Shown here one piece after another: positions 15,042-21,483 of a stretch of 40,079 nt of DNA. Under the pieces are notes generated by a model. It was not told the DNA's origin and made no database searches. It saw nothing but the letters and a program-made list of their open reading frames with translations. Source of the DNA: a virus; IMG/VR virus record IMGVR_UViG_3300042982_000063, positions 1 through 40,079 of that record, one strand, 5' to 3'. The stretch's first letter is position 1; each line of letters opens with the position of its first letter. Made by a program: the position numbers and the translations under genes.

Positions 15042-15476
15042 CTAAGACTCTGCTGGATTCTTAGAGCGGTTGAATATGAAGTCTAAAGCGCCTCTAGTTG
15101 CGCTCTCAGCGATAACGTCACGATCTTGATCATATCCACGCTTTCTTCCTAGTGTCTTAAGGGCAAACAACATGCTGACAGTATCGCCAGAGAGGACTTT
15201 GTTTTGAAACACATCTTCTGTTTCATCCAAGAAACGCTCTCTACATGTGTCTAGACATTCTTGTATCACTGTTTCGCTCTTTCTTCGCAAGTCCAAAGTT
15301 TGCCTACAGATGCCTAGTTTATCAGCTGCCCTTGATAGGTTGCCTCTACACTTGCGAATAGCGTCGAGGATATCTTCGGTAGGAACTTTAGTTCTTACTG
15401 TTGGATTCTTTGATTTAACGCCTACGCGATTATTACCTTTTGGAAAGCCCATACTGATTAACTTTGCGTGATTCAC
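15042..15476 (-). CDS. HTH protein, possible terminase small subunit (144 aa)
   Basis: The N-terminus is basic (MGFPKGNNRVGVKSKNPTVRTK). Residues about 35-65 form a Fis/Hin-type helix-turn-helix (DILDAIRKCRGNLSRAADKLGICRQTLDLRRK). Next comes a helical part with FLDETEDVFQNKVLSGDTVSMLFALKTLGRKRGY, a pattern seen in phage terminase small subunits and related DNA-binding proteins. It is far from the large terminase on the map. Start could be GTG 15476 or ATG 15452; neither has a strong RBS. Stop TAG. A regulator of the nearby repeat region is the alternative. Confidence 0.6.
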   Translation of the reverse strand: MNHAKLISMGFPKGNNRVGVKSKNPTVRTKVPTEDILDAIRKCRGNLSRAADKLGICRQTLDLRRKSETVIQECLDTCRERFLDETEDVFQNKVLSGDTVSMLFALKTLGRKRGYDQDRDVIAESATRGALDFIFNRSKNPAES

Positions 15477-15796
15477 ATGTTTACTAGTTAGCTTGTTAGT
15501 CTAGACCGCTGGGCGCGGTATCGCCATTAGTCAAGCTTGATTATACCTTCATCTTAACATATTCGATCATTTATTTTAAAATCATGGCCTTTCCCTAGAG
15601 AGAATCGACTATTTTCACTGAATTTTCAGAAAGTCATTGACTGGGATTTCAGTTGTCTGTTATGGTAATCACCATTCAAGCGTTGTTAACTGGAAAGCTG
15701 AATAATCCTAGCGAGCGAATACGCAATGACCTAGAGAGAAACGCAAGTACGTTAGAGACGGTTGAGTACACAACAACTAAACTAAGAGATACTAAT
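15477..15796. promoter_or_regulatory. Divergent intergenic region with promoter and operator-like site
   Basis: Contains ACTGAATTTTCAGA (15617-15630), a variant of the 14-bp palindrome, seven bases before TTGACT (15637-15642), then 18 bp and TATGGT (15661-15666): a good rightward promoter. About 130 bp of leader follow, ending in CTAAACTAAGAGATACTAAT before ATG 15797. The same leader block precedes ardA. An ORF spans part of the leader but is unlikely to be translated. Confidence 0.5.
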
Positions 15797-16147
15797 ATGG
15801 GATATTCATGCAGCGCGAGAGCGCGTTATACACTCGATCAAGTCGAATTCCTTGACGAATTCGATATCAAGTCACCTAACTACAAGTATTTTATCGAGAT
15901 AGGCAAAGAGAATGCCGACGGCGCCATAACCGGCGCTGTCTATGAAATTACCGGCATCCCTTATCGCGATAAAGATAACTACGAAAGAAGATCATGCCGG
16001 AAGGCGGGAACATTCAGAATTGAGCCTAATGGATCAATCAAGCGTTTTGCAGGATTATCTAAGCGTATGTTTGGCGTTTTAGAGATTGCCGGCATAGAGG
16101 CTTATGACCGTGAATATGCTAGGGGGTGGAATTATGTGTATAGTTGA
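15797..16147 (+). CDS. Hypothetical accessory protein (116 aa)
   Basis: Start at ATG 15797 (MGYSCSARARYTLDQVEF), chosen over an upstream in-frame start because AAGAGATACTAAT precedes it and the same leader stands before ardA. It is a basic alpha/beta protein containing YFIEIGKENADGAITGAVYEITGIPY and a C-terminal RMFGVLEIAGIEAYDREYARGWNY. No family recognised. First gene of the accessory operon with HTH, ArdA and recombinase genes; restriction evasion or control is a plausible context-based role. Confidence 0.65.
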   Translation: MGYSCSARARYTLDQVEFLDEFDIKSPNYKYFIEIGKENADGAITGAVYEITGIPYRDKDNYERRSCRKAGTFRIEPNGSIKRFAGLSKRMFGVLEIAGIEAYDREYARGWNYVYS

Positions 16148-16262
16148 ATACACCCTTAACAATCAAACATCGCGCTACACCTTTGGAGGGTGGCGCGAGG
16201 CATTAGAATTCGCTAGTCAATACACCAAGCAATACACACACTTACGGATATATTCACTATGA
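16134..16262 (+). CDS. Small hypothetical protein (42 aa)
   Basis: ATG 16134 preceded by GGGGGTGGAATT, overlapping the previous gene's end. Sequence begins MCIVEYTLNNQTSRYTFGGW. The TGA stop overlaps the next gene's ATG (CTATGA). Short, but held on both sides by overlaps, so probably translated. Confidence 0.6.
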   Translation: MCIVEYTLNNQTSRYTFGGWREALEFASQYTKQYTHLRIYSL

Positions 16263-16459
16263 AAGAAGATATCAGAATCATGATTAAAGAATATAAGAAA
16301 GAGTTGTACATCTTAGAGACTAGGCGCATGGCTGAAAAGAAGGCCGGACGCGACGAGAATGAATCTTATTTCCTAGGTCAATGGTGTAAGCTAGGCAGTA
16401 TCATATGCGACCTACAAGCGTTATTGCGTAGACATGCAAAGGGCGATGTCATGCGTTAA
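16259..16459 (+). CDS. Hypothetical helical protein (66 aa)
   Basis: ATG 16259, coupled to the 42-aa gene by a 4-bp ATGA overlap. Sequence MKEDIRIMIKEYKKELYILETRRMAEKKAGRDE... is helical and Lys/Arg/Glu-rich. Last gene before the autoregulated HTH gene. No function recognised. Stop TAA. Confidence 0.6.
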   Translation: MKEDIRIMIKEYKKELYILETRRMAEKKAGRDENESYFLGQWCKLGSIICDLQALLRRHAKGDVMR

Positions 16460-16524
16460 TTGATAGACTATCGTCTATGTTTTAATTCGATAGTCATAGA
16501 TAGATTAAATTATCTATGGCTATC
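16460..16524 (+). promoter_or_regulatory. Promoter and two operators of the HTH gene
   Basis: TTGATA (16460-16465), 17 bp, TAATTC (16483-16488). Operator 1, ATAGAC-TATC-GTCTAT, lies at 16463-16478 in the spacer. Operator 2 spans 16489-16524 with arms GATAG-t-CATAGATA and TATCTATG-g-CTATC, and covers the ATG of the HTH gene. The shared CTAT/ATAG half-sites suggest binding of one repressor, most likely the HTH protein itself. Confidence 0.6.
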
Positions 16525-16740
16525 AATAAAAACCAATCTATTAAGAAAACCTTTGGGCTAACGGTGCGTATGTTGCGCTATCAAGCTGAAATGTCGCAAG
16601 AGCAACTTGCGGAGCGTTCCCACCTGCATCCCACCTATATAAGCTCAGTAGAGCGTGGGCAAAGAAGCGTAGGCCTTGAAAAGATTGTACATATTGCCCG
16701 TGCGTTAGGCGTTTCGCCTAAAGATCTGATGCCCGATTGA
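16516..16740 (+). CDS. XRE/Cro-type HTH regulator (74 aa)
   Basis: A single HTH_3 domain: TFGLTVRMLRYQAEMSQEQLAERSHLHPTYISSVERGQRSVGLEKIVHIARALGVSPKDLM, with the usual five helices. There is no C-terminal protease or dimerisation domain, so it is a small restriction-controller (C-protein)- or Cro-like repressor. The ATG lies inside an inverted repeat and no Shine-Dalgarno is visible, so translation may be leaderless or weak. Probably controls itself and the neighbouring ardA operon. Stop is TGA followed directly by in-frame TAG. Confidence 0.85.
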   Translation: MAINKNQSIKKTFGLTVRMLRYQAEMSQEQLAERSHLHPTYISSVERGQRSVGLEKIVHIARALGVSPKDLMPD

Positions 16741-16794
16741 TAGCAAACTTTACTCCTTAGTTATAAGGGTTAACGACTTGCGATCAATCGCAAG
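16737..16794 (+). promoter_or_regulatory. ardA promoter and leader palindrome
   Basis: TTGATA (16737-16742), 18 bp, TTATAA (16761-16766). Just downstream is the perfect inverted repeat CTTGCGAT-ca-ATCGCAAG (16777-16794), an operator or leader hairpin. Confidence 0.5.
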
Positions 16795-16822
16795 ACACAA
16801 CACTAAACTAAGGGATATTATT

Positions 16823-17356
16823 ATGGCACGCGTATACGTTGCTTGTTTAGCATCATATAATAACGGTTGGTTGCATGGTAAATGGATTGATGCAGCACAG
16901 GACTATGACACATTTAGAGATGAGATTAACGAGATGTTAAAACAATCGCCTGTTACTAAGGAATACGGCGAAATAGCGGAAGAGTGGGCAATTCATGATT
17001 ATGAGGGTTTTGGCTCTTATCGCGTGCAGGAATGGAGCGATTTAAAGGAGTTATGCGAGATTGCTAACCTTATTGAAAATGAAGATAACGGCGAATTAAT
17101 CCTTGAAATTATGGATCATTTAGGCTCAGGGACAAGCATTGAAGATGCAAAAGAATTTCTTGATAACAATTATCAAGGAACTCATAAAGACGTTGGGGAG
17201 TATGCCGAATACATAACGGAAGAATGTGGCACCGAAATTCCTAAGCACCTTCAACATTATATTGATTATGATCGTATGGGGCGAGATATGGAGTTAAACG
17301 GCGACATATTCACTCTAGAACTCAATGATGGGTTGCATGTATTTTGGAATCACTAA
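16823..17356 (+). CDS. ardA: Antirestriction protein ArdA
   Basis: 177 aa from ATG 16823, behind AAGGGATATTATT. It shows the ArdA signature through its full length: RVYVACLASYNNGWLHGKWIDA at the start, EEWAIHDYEGFGSYRVQEW in the middle (the antirestriction motif region), YAEYITEECGTEIPKHLQHYIDYDRMGRDMELNGDIF and VFWNH at the end. ArdA is a DNA-mimic acidic dimer that inhibits type I restriction-modification enzymes. It is controlled by its own promoter with a palindrome in the leader. A longer reading from TTG 16778 is unlikely. Confidence 0.95.
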   Translation: MARVYVACLASYNNGWLHGKWIDAAQDYDTFRDEINEMLKQSPVTKEYGEIAEEWAIHDYEGFGSYRVQEWSDLKELCEIANLIENEDNGELILEIMDHLGSGTSIEDAKEFLDNNYQGTHKDVGEYAEYITEECGTEIPKHLQHYIDYDRMGRDMELNGDIFTLELNDGLHVFWNH

Positions 17357-17360
17357 CCGG

Positions 17361-17384
17361 CTGGAATTTGTTTGAAATTCCAGT
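17361..17384. promoter_or_regulatory. Operator-like inverted repeat after ardA
   Basis: CTGGAATTT (17361-17369) and AAATTCCAG (17375-17383) separated by five bases; the right arm with flanks matches the 14-bp palindrome seen at 6211. It precedes the CAGTGTG, one base, TATCTTGT block (about 17412), which resembles the -10 region at 8582-8596. Confidence 0.5.
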
Positions 17385-17463
17385 AAGTAATCATTTAGCT
17401 AACAAGATAACTGTCAGTGTGCTATCTTGTTGGCTTAAACAACCAAAACACTATGGAGATACT

Positions 17464-17745
17464 ATGAACAAGCAAGAAATAGAACAGGCGAGAGAAGATT
17501 ATAAGAAGATATGGCAAGACATGACGCTAGATTATGACAGCGCCGGCATGCCGACCGTTAAGGTATCATATGCAGCTGTTTTGACGCGACCCTTGTTTTA
17601 TCCTGTTAACAAATTCGCGTATGGCCTAGCGATCTTAATGAGGCGCAAAACCTTTACTAAAATAGAAATAGATCATATGCGCGCAATGGGGTTTGTGGTA
17701 GAAGTTGAAGTAAAGAAGGTTGAATTACCGGAGGCGTGTAGATGA
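17464..17745 (+). CDS. Hypothetical accessory protein (93 aa)
   Basis: ATG 17464 (MNKQEIEQAREDYKKIWQDM) chosen for GGAGATACT upstream; the frame opens earlier but that part covers the promoter. Contains AVLTRPLFYPVNKFAYGLAILMRRKTFTKIEIDHMRAMGF. No family recognised. TGA stop overlaps the next ATG by 4 bases. Confidence 0.65.
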   Translation: MNKQEIEQAREDYKKIWQDMTLDYDSAGMPTVKVSYAAVLTRPLFYPVNKFAYGLAILMRRKTFTKIEIDHMRAMGFVVEVEVKKVELPEACR

Positions 17746-18047
17746 ATTTTATTGACATCGAGACTGTCCAGAATCTTGACGAATACATTTTCGCTCTTGG
17801 CGCGTTTTCGGCATCCATAAAATCAGCATATGAACTACAATCTAAGGCCTTAGCGAGTGAATTCCTAGAAGGAGATGAGCGCGAACTAGTGGAGACAATT
17901 CGATACCAACTAGGACGCTCTTTAGTAGCCATATCAGACCTTCTAAGGGTTATGGACCAGCGCGCTATCATCAATGCGGATGAAGTAGGCGAACGCATGC
18001 TAGCTAAATGCCGGCAAGCGGTAAAACAAATACAAGATGAACCATAA
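17742..18047 (+). CDS. Hypothetical accessory protein (101 aa)
   Basis: ATG 17742 overlaps the previous stop; GGAGG lies 8-9 bases upstream. Helical protein (NLDEYIFALGAFSASIKSAYELQSKALASEFLEGDERELVETIRYQLG). No membrane span. Part of the operon leading to the recombinase. Function not recognised. Confidence 0.65.
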   Translation: MNFIDIETVQNLDEYIFALGAFSASIKSAYELQSKALASEFLEGDERELVETIRYQLGRSLVAISDLLRVMDQRAIINADEVGERMLAKCRQAVKQIQDEP

Positions 18048-18080
18048 TGTAGCCAGTAATAAAAACAAAGGAAAAAGTTT

Positions 18081-18368
18081 ATGGATGAAAATACATGGAG
18101 AATAGTCCAAATGGCTATGTGGCTAGTGGGCATACAAACGACCGTCATAATCGCGGTATTTGGCGCTATGTGGGCCAGCATGCTCCGCAGGTTTGACGCT
18201 ATGGATAAGAAGTTTACCGAAAAGTTTGAGATCTTAGAAAAGAAGATCGAAAAGCTAGATGAAAAGGTTACAGATATAGACCGTCGAGTATGTCGTATGG
18301 AAGGTGCTTTTCAGAATAAAGAATGTTGCATGATTAAAGACTCTAGCCAGTTAAAGAAGGCTGAATGA
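18081..18368 (+). CDS. Single-span membrane protein with coiled coil, holin/XhlA-like layout (95 aa)
   Basis: One N-terminal transmembrane segment (about residues 9-34, MAMWLVGIQTTVIIAVFGAMWASML), then a heptad-rich coiled coil (FTEKFEILEKKIEKLDEKVTDIDRRV) and a Cys-containing tail. This layout resembles XhlA-like haemolysin/holin accessory proteins and also small membrane sensors. RBS AAAGGAAAAAGTTT. TGA stop overlaps the recombinase ATG. The lysis role is only a possibility. Confidence 0.6.
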   Translation: MDENTWRIVQMAMWLVGIQTTVIIAVFGAMWASMLRRFDAMDKKFTEKFEILEKKIEKLDEKVTDIDRRVCRMEGAFQNKECCMIKDSSQLKKAE

Positions 18369-19120
18369 TGCGGTATGTTATATATCTAAGAGTCTCTACA
18401 GACAAGCAAGAGGACTCCGGATTAGGCTTAGAGGCTCAGCGTCATGCCTGTATGCAGTGGATAGAGAAGCTTGGAGGCGGTGACATTACCGAGTTTATCG
18501 ACGTTGTGACCGGGACAGATAGAAAAAGGAAAGAGCTAGAAGAGCGTCCTAAACTGCTAGAAGCTCTCTCCCTACTGACAAAAGGTGACGTGCTTATCGT
18601 TCATAAAAGAGAGCGACTTGCGCGAGACCCTTATATTATGGGCATGATTGAGCGTATCATAGAAAAGAAAAAAGCGAAACTTGTTTCTGCAATAGGTGAA
18701 ATGGAGGGCGACGAACCGCATAACGTTTTACTTAGAGGGATCATGGATCTCTTTGCTCACTATGAGGCGCTGGTTATCTCTACGCGCACTAAGGCAGCTC
18801 TATCGCGCAAGAAGGCGCGCGGTGAGCGCGTTGGGCGTGTACCATACGGCCAGCGTCTAAACGCTGATGGATTGTTAGAGAATAACCCGGAAGAGGCTAA
18901 AATCCTTAAGAAGATGTATACCTACAGGGTGCACCAGAAACTTAGTTTTAGGGACATCGCTGATCGTTTAAACGAAGAAGGCCTGCGCAATCGCGGGGGT
19001 GGAATCTGGACGCACGGTGCTACGTCCAGAGTCTACATTAACTACGAGAAGATTTTGGCCGGCCTCGTTTCTTTGGGGCAACCGTCGGATCGTAGAAAAA
19101 GTCCGGTATGTACTCCTTAA
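18365..19120 (+). CDS. Serine recombinase (resolvase/invertase type with C-terminal HTH)
   Basis: 251 aa. YVIYLRVSTDKQ at the N-terminus carries the nucleophilic Ser. KRERLARDPYIMGMI gives the conserved catalytic Arg residues, and HYEALVISTRTKAALSRKKARGERVGRVPYG is the E-helix and linker. The C-terminus (RVHQKLSFRDIADRLNEEGLRNRGGGIWTHGATSRVYI) is a DNA-binding HTH. It is shorter than large serine integrases but matches the many 230-260-aa phage/plasmid recombinases. It could resolve plasmid dimers or integrate. Its 3' end overlaps the convergent gene by 83 bp. Confidence 0.9.
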   Translation: MMRYVIYLRVSTDKQEDSGLGLEAQRHACMQWIEKLGGGDITEFIDVVTGTDRKRKELEERPKLLEALSLLTKGDVLIVHKRERLARDPYIMGMIERIIEKKKAKLVSAIGEMEGDEPHNVLLRGIMDLFAHYEALVISTRTKAALSRKKARGERVGRVPYGQRLNADGLLENNPEEAKILKKMYTYRVHQKLSFRDIADRLNEEGLRNRGGGIWTHGATSRVYINYEKILAGLVSLGQPSDRRKSPVCTP

Positions 19121-19625
19121 CAAGAGTGCGAATTGGCGGTCTCAAGTCCCAGAATGTTAGGATATCTAACATTTTGGGCAAATTCATTACATAAAAGCGC
19201 TTGGTTCGGTGCTTGCATCCCAGATTACATTTACGCTCCCAGTAGTATGTGAGCTGAATATCGACTTCTTGAATAGGGGTACACATGAAGTGATAATCTT
19301 TATTTCTCTTTTCTTCATAGAGAGAGTAATAATCGTCATCATCTTCAGTGTATTCGTCATCATAAATCTGATCGCAAACTTTCTGCATCTCACTATTCAA
19401 ACGGCACAACTTATCGGGCCAAGAATATTCAAAATGAACATCTTCGAATTCTTCATTCAAAGCCAAAATAAAGTCTTTTAACTTCTTTAAAAAACCTTCT
19501 TTGAAGATACATTCTTTTATTTCATTAGAAACATTCTGATAATAAAATGATTGATCATGCCTTAATAAATCATTTAATAACCGAGCCTTTTGTTCTTTTA
19601 AAGACTCTTCTACTGCGTCGGCCAT
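19038..19625 (-). CDS. Hypothetical protein with AT-hook-like tail (195 aa)
   Basis: ATG 19625 (MADAVEESLKEQ) behind GGAGG; an in-frame GTG four codons upstream is possible. Largely helical and acidic (YDDEYTEDDDDYYSLYEE), with WERKCNLGCKHRTKRFYV in the middle and a C-terminal KKRGRPKSS, an AT-hook-like minor-groove binding motif. Last gene of the leftward replication operon, overlapping RusA upstream and the convergent recombinase. A 13-bp hairpin (19148-19178) lies inside the coding region. No family recognised. Confidence 0.7.
   Translation of the reverse strand: MADAVEESLKEQKARLLNDLLRHDQSFYYQNVSNEIKECIFKEGFLKKLKDFILALNEEFEDVHFEYSWPDKLCRLNSEMQKVCDQIYDDEYTEDDDDYYSLYEEKRNKDYHFMCTPIQEVDIQLTYYWERKCNLGCKHRTKRFYVMNLPKMLDILTFWDLRPPIRTLVKEYIPDFFYDPTVAPKKRGRPKSSRS
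19148..19178. repeat. 13-bp inverted repeat inside the 195-aa gene
   Basis: CCCAGAATGTTAG, loop GATAT, CTAACATTTTGGG with one G-T pair. It lies about 30 bp beyond the recombinase stop on the plus strand, so it may help end rightward transcription, though no U-run follows. Confidence 0.45.
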
Positions 19626-20071
19626 GTGCCCTCCCACACTTCATTCATCGTTAAAATTTTATCCGTCTCTTCTATGTAGATTTCTACTCTAGGCTTAGAA
19701 GAGTATACCTTGACCGCTGACCCTATAGAGACCGCGTTATCATCGGCGATAGCTGTACCGCTCAGGACATCCAGATACAGCTTGATTAAATTGTCTACGT
19801 CAGGCTTTTTTATATGTTTCAAATACCCTTTAACGGCGTCAACGCGCTGACGTTTGGGCATGCTCTTAGGAATCGGCATATAAAACCAAAACATCACACG
19901 CGGGTATTCCGGAAACTTTCAGTTGAGGCGCTCGATTTGATCGAGCACCTGCAATTTAAGTTCCCGTTTAAGCACCGTTTGAGGGTCGAAGGTCATCACC
20001 CTCGGCCCTCTTTTAAAAACCCTTATTCGAGCTTGGGCGACCGGATCTCCCGGAAGTATTAACTTGATCAT
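19610..20071 (-). CDS. rusA: RusA-type Holliday junction resolvase with in-frame TGA at codon 51
   Basis: From ATG 20071 (TAATG overlap with the RNA ligase stop) the frame reads MIKLILPGDPVAQARIRVFK... for 50 codons, then TGA (19921-19919), then continues in frame for 102 codons to TAG 19610. The second part has FWFYMPIPKSMPKR, KKPDVDNLIKLYLDVL (Asp 91, Asp 93, Lys 97) and IADDNAV (Asp 110), the metal-binding acidic residues of RusA. The first part is the normal N-terminal strand of phage RusA proteins, so both halves are needed. The total of 153 codons is normal. UGA readthrough, reinitiation at GTG 19897 or ATG 19894, or a recent nonsense mutation are possible. The TGA context matches the one at 12.56 kb. 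Confidence 0.85.
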
Positions 20072-20779
20072 TAAGCAACAACCTCGTTATTATCTGGGAA
20101 ATCTCTAACTTTAAGCTTGAACATGATAGGTGACTTGTGATTACGGAAGAGCATAAGCGGGACGCTTCGCGCTATTACTCCCTCCATGATCAATGTTCTA
20201 TCTTCAGCGATATAGCTTTTGGGCTTAGATTTTACAAATTCGACGACTTCATCAGTGGTAAGAATCATCTGATTGATGGTGTGCTCAATATCCAGTGCGT
20301 TGGCAACCTCCAATACACTTTCTTTCTCAAGCCACCAACCGTCGATCCACACATCGAACAAGATGAAGCTGACGTCCTTCCTGTATCGACTTCCGCAAGC
20401 TTGGATCTTTGGCCCGTACCCTTCTCCGAAAAGAATGACCTTCTTCGCGTTAGGGAATTGCTTTTGAAACTTTTCGCGGGTGAAAGTGTGTTGCAGGTGT
20501 TGAAGCAACGCGGTTGGCATCTGCGCGTTATCTGTCCTGCCTCCGAAATTGGGGGAAAACTGGTCTGCTGGCTCCCAAAAAATCCTAACGTTCGTACCGT
20601 CGATTTTCTCGTCAATCATCCAGCGATTGATTGCGCCGAACTCTGGGCAAGCATAGTCCCCCTCGATGAACGACTGTCTAAACTTTTGACGTGAGGCGTC
20701 AAAGACACTCCTTCTTCTCTTTTTCGTCGAAATACCATCCGTGCCGCTTCCAAAGAGAATTAATTTTGGGGTATTCCAT
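20071..20779 (-). CDS. RNA ligase (Rnl2-like nucleotidyltransferase) made by +1 programmed frameshift
   Basis: Frame 0 starts at ATG 20779 (GGAGG, 6-base spacing) and reads MEYPKINSLWKRHGWYFDEK...ECL (26 codons) to TGA at 20701-20699. Skipping T 20701 continues into DASRQKFRQSFIEGDYACPEFG, then the ligase core. EKIDGTNVRI carries the nucleotidyl Lys (about 58). LFGEGYGPKIQ is motif III, ILFDVWIDGWW is IIIa, EGVIARS is IV and MFKLKVRDF is V. Total about 235 aa. The shift site is CTT TGA C with AAGGAG three bases upstream, the prfB arrangement. The ATG at 20619 would give a protein lacking the N-terminus, and no RBS supports it. It would seal nicked RNA (for example cleaved tRNA). Upstream gene overlaps by 20 bp. 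Confidence 0.9.
20695..20716 (-). promoter_or_regulatory. prfB-like +1 frameshift signal in the RNA ligase mRNA
   Basis: Minus strand reads AAGAAGGAG TGT CTT TGA CG. The internal Shine-Dalgarno-like AAGGAG, three-base spacer, slippery CTT, and TGA followed by C reproduce the elements of the release factor 2 recoding site (E. coli AGGGGG TAT CTT TGA C). The frame change needed to join the two ligase segments is exactly +1 at this point. Confidence 0.85.
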
Positions 20780-20966
20780 TCGCAACCTCCATATTTCTAA
20801 TGTTTTGACGCAAGAGATTGAAGGCAAGCGATTCTTGCTGCGCATACCCAAGCTCTCTATTAGCTGCGTCTAAACGCTTTTTATTGATCTTCTCAAGATG
20901 CTTAATATAGTCATCTATGTATTCCCTGAGCTCTTCATAGGGAGTCCTATTAGGTTTTTTTGACAT
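20760..20966 (-). CDS. Hypothetical helical protein (68 aa)
   Basis: Start at ATG 20966 (MSKKPNRTPYEELREYIDDYIKHLEKINKKRLDAANRELGYAQQESL), with AAAGGATAAAGGAT upstream; a possible start 11 codons earlier has no support. Strongly helical, possibly coiled-coil. It overlaps the 65-aa membrane gene and, at its 3' end, the RNA ligase start. Function unknown. Confidence 0.6.
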   Translation of the reverse strand: MSKKPNRTPYEELREYIDDYIKHLEKINKKRLDAANRELGYAQQESLAFNLLRQNIRNMEVANGIPQN

Positions 20967-21147
20967 ATCCTTTATCCTTTGATACTGCAACACACGCAAT
21001 AATGCCAGCTACGCTCATGAGAAGCATGAAGATAGCAAACGGGATCCACAGAGGGGCAGTGACCCAAACCCACGACCATGCAATAAAGCCGGTCAGTTTA
21101 AGGCCTAGAAACAAAATAAATAGCAATCCGCTAAACGTTACCTGCAT
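20950..21147 (-). CDS. Small two-span membrane protein (65 aa)
   Basis: Two hydrophobic stretches (FSGLLFILFLGLKLTGFIAW and VWVTAPLWIPFAIFMLLMSVAGIIACVAV) followed by a Lys-rich tail (SKDKGYVKKT). Typical of small phage inner-membrane proteins encoded in early operons. Function unknown; holin-like activity cannot be excluded. The plus-strand motif ATACTGCAACAC lies in its 3' part (20982-20993). Confidence 0.7.
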   Translation of the reverse strand: MQVTFSGLLFILFLGLKLTGFIAWSWVWVTAPLWIPFAIFMLLMSVAGIIACVAVSKDKGYVKKT

Positions 21148-21154
21148 ATATCTC

Positions 21155-21475
21155 CTAGAATGGGAATGGTTCTTCTTCTTTCACAACATCTTCAGGAACG
21201 AGGTCGCCGTTGCGCATGATGTACTCATCAACTGCGGCCATAATCTGATCACGGAAGCGCTTCTCGACGCCTGCATCGTCAAACTCTAACTGCTTAGCGT
21301 ACTTGGTTTCGCCGTTAGCTTCGTACTTTCTCTGAGGTAAATTGACCCAGCGGTTAACGCCTTTCTGCATCACGGTGATTTCATGGATCTTGAGCTTCCA
21401 AGGTCGGATAGCTACAGATACCGAAGCGAGCATGTCGCCCTTATTGATTGGATTAACACTAATTACTTCTATCAT
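21155..21475 (-). CDS. SSB-like/SpoVG-like DNA-binding protein (106 aa)
   Basis: Start ATG 21475 after AGGAGAAAAG. Contains KLKIHEITVMQKGVNRWVNLPQRKYEANGETKYAKQLEF, a pattern of small beta-barrel DNA-binding proteins, and ends EEEPFPF, an acidic-hydrophobic tip like that of single-stranded DNA-binding proteins that recruit partners. Located in the replication operon next to the primase-helicase, consistent with coating phage ssDNA. Family assignment is by pattern only. Confidence 0.65.
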   Translation of the reverse strand: MIEVISVNPINKGDMLASVSVAIRPWKLKIHEITVMQKGVNRWVNLPQRKYEANGETKYAKQLEFDDAGVEKRFRDQIMAAVDEYIMRNGDLVPEDVVKEEEPFPF

Positions 21476-21483
21476 CTTTTCTC

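Noticed and set aside
15653-15796. N-terminal extension of the 116-aa accessory protein
   Set aside because: It covers the -10 element and the leader shared with ardA; ATG 15797 has the RBS-like sequence.
18365-19120. Serine recombinase as a truncated large integrase
   Set aside because: It ends after a complete C-terminal HTH and its length fits the common 230-260-aa recombinases, so truncation is not needed.
20071-20619. RNA ligase starting at ATG 20619
   Set aside because: This ATG lies only a few residues before the active-site Lys, has no RBS, and leaves conserved ligase sequence upstream untranslated.
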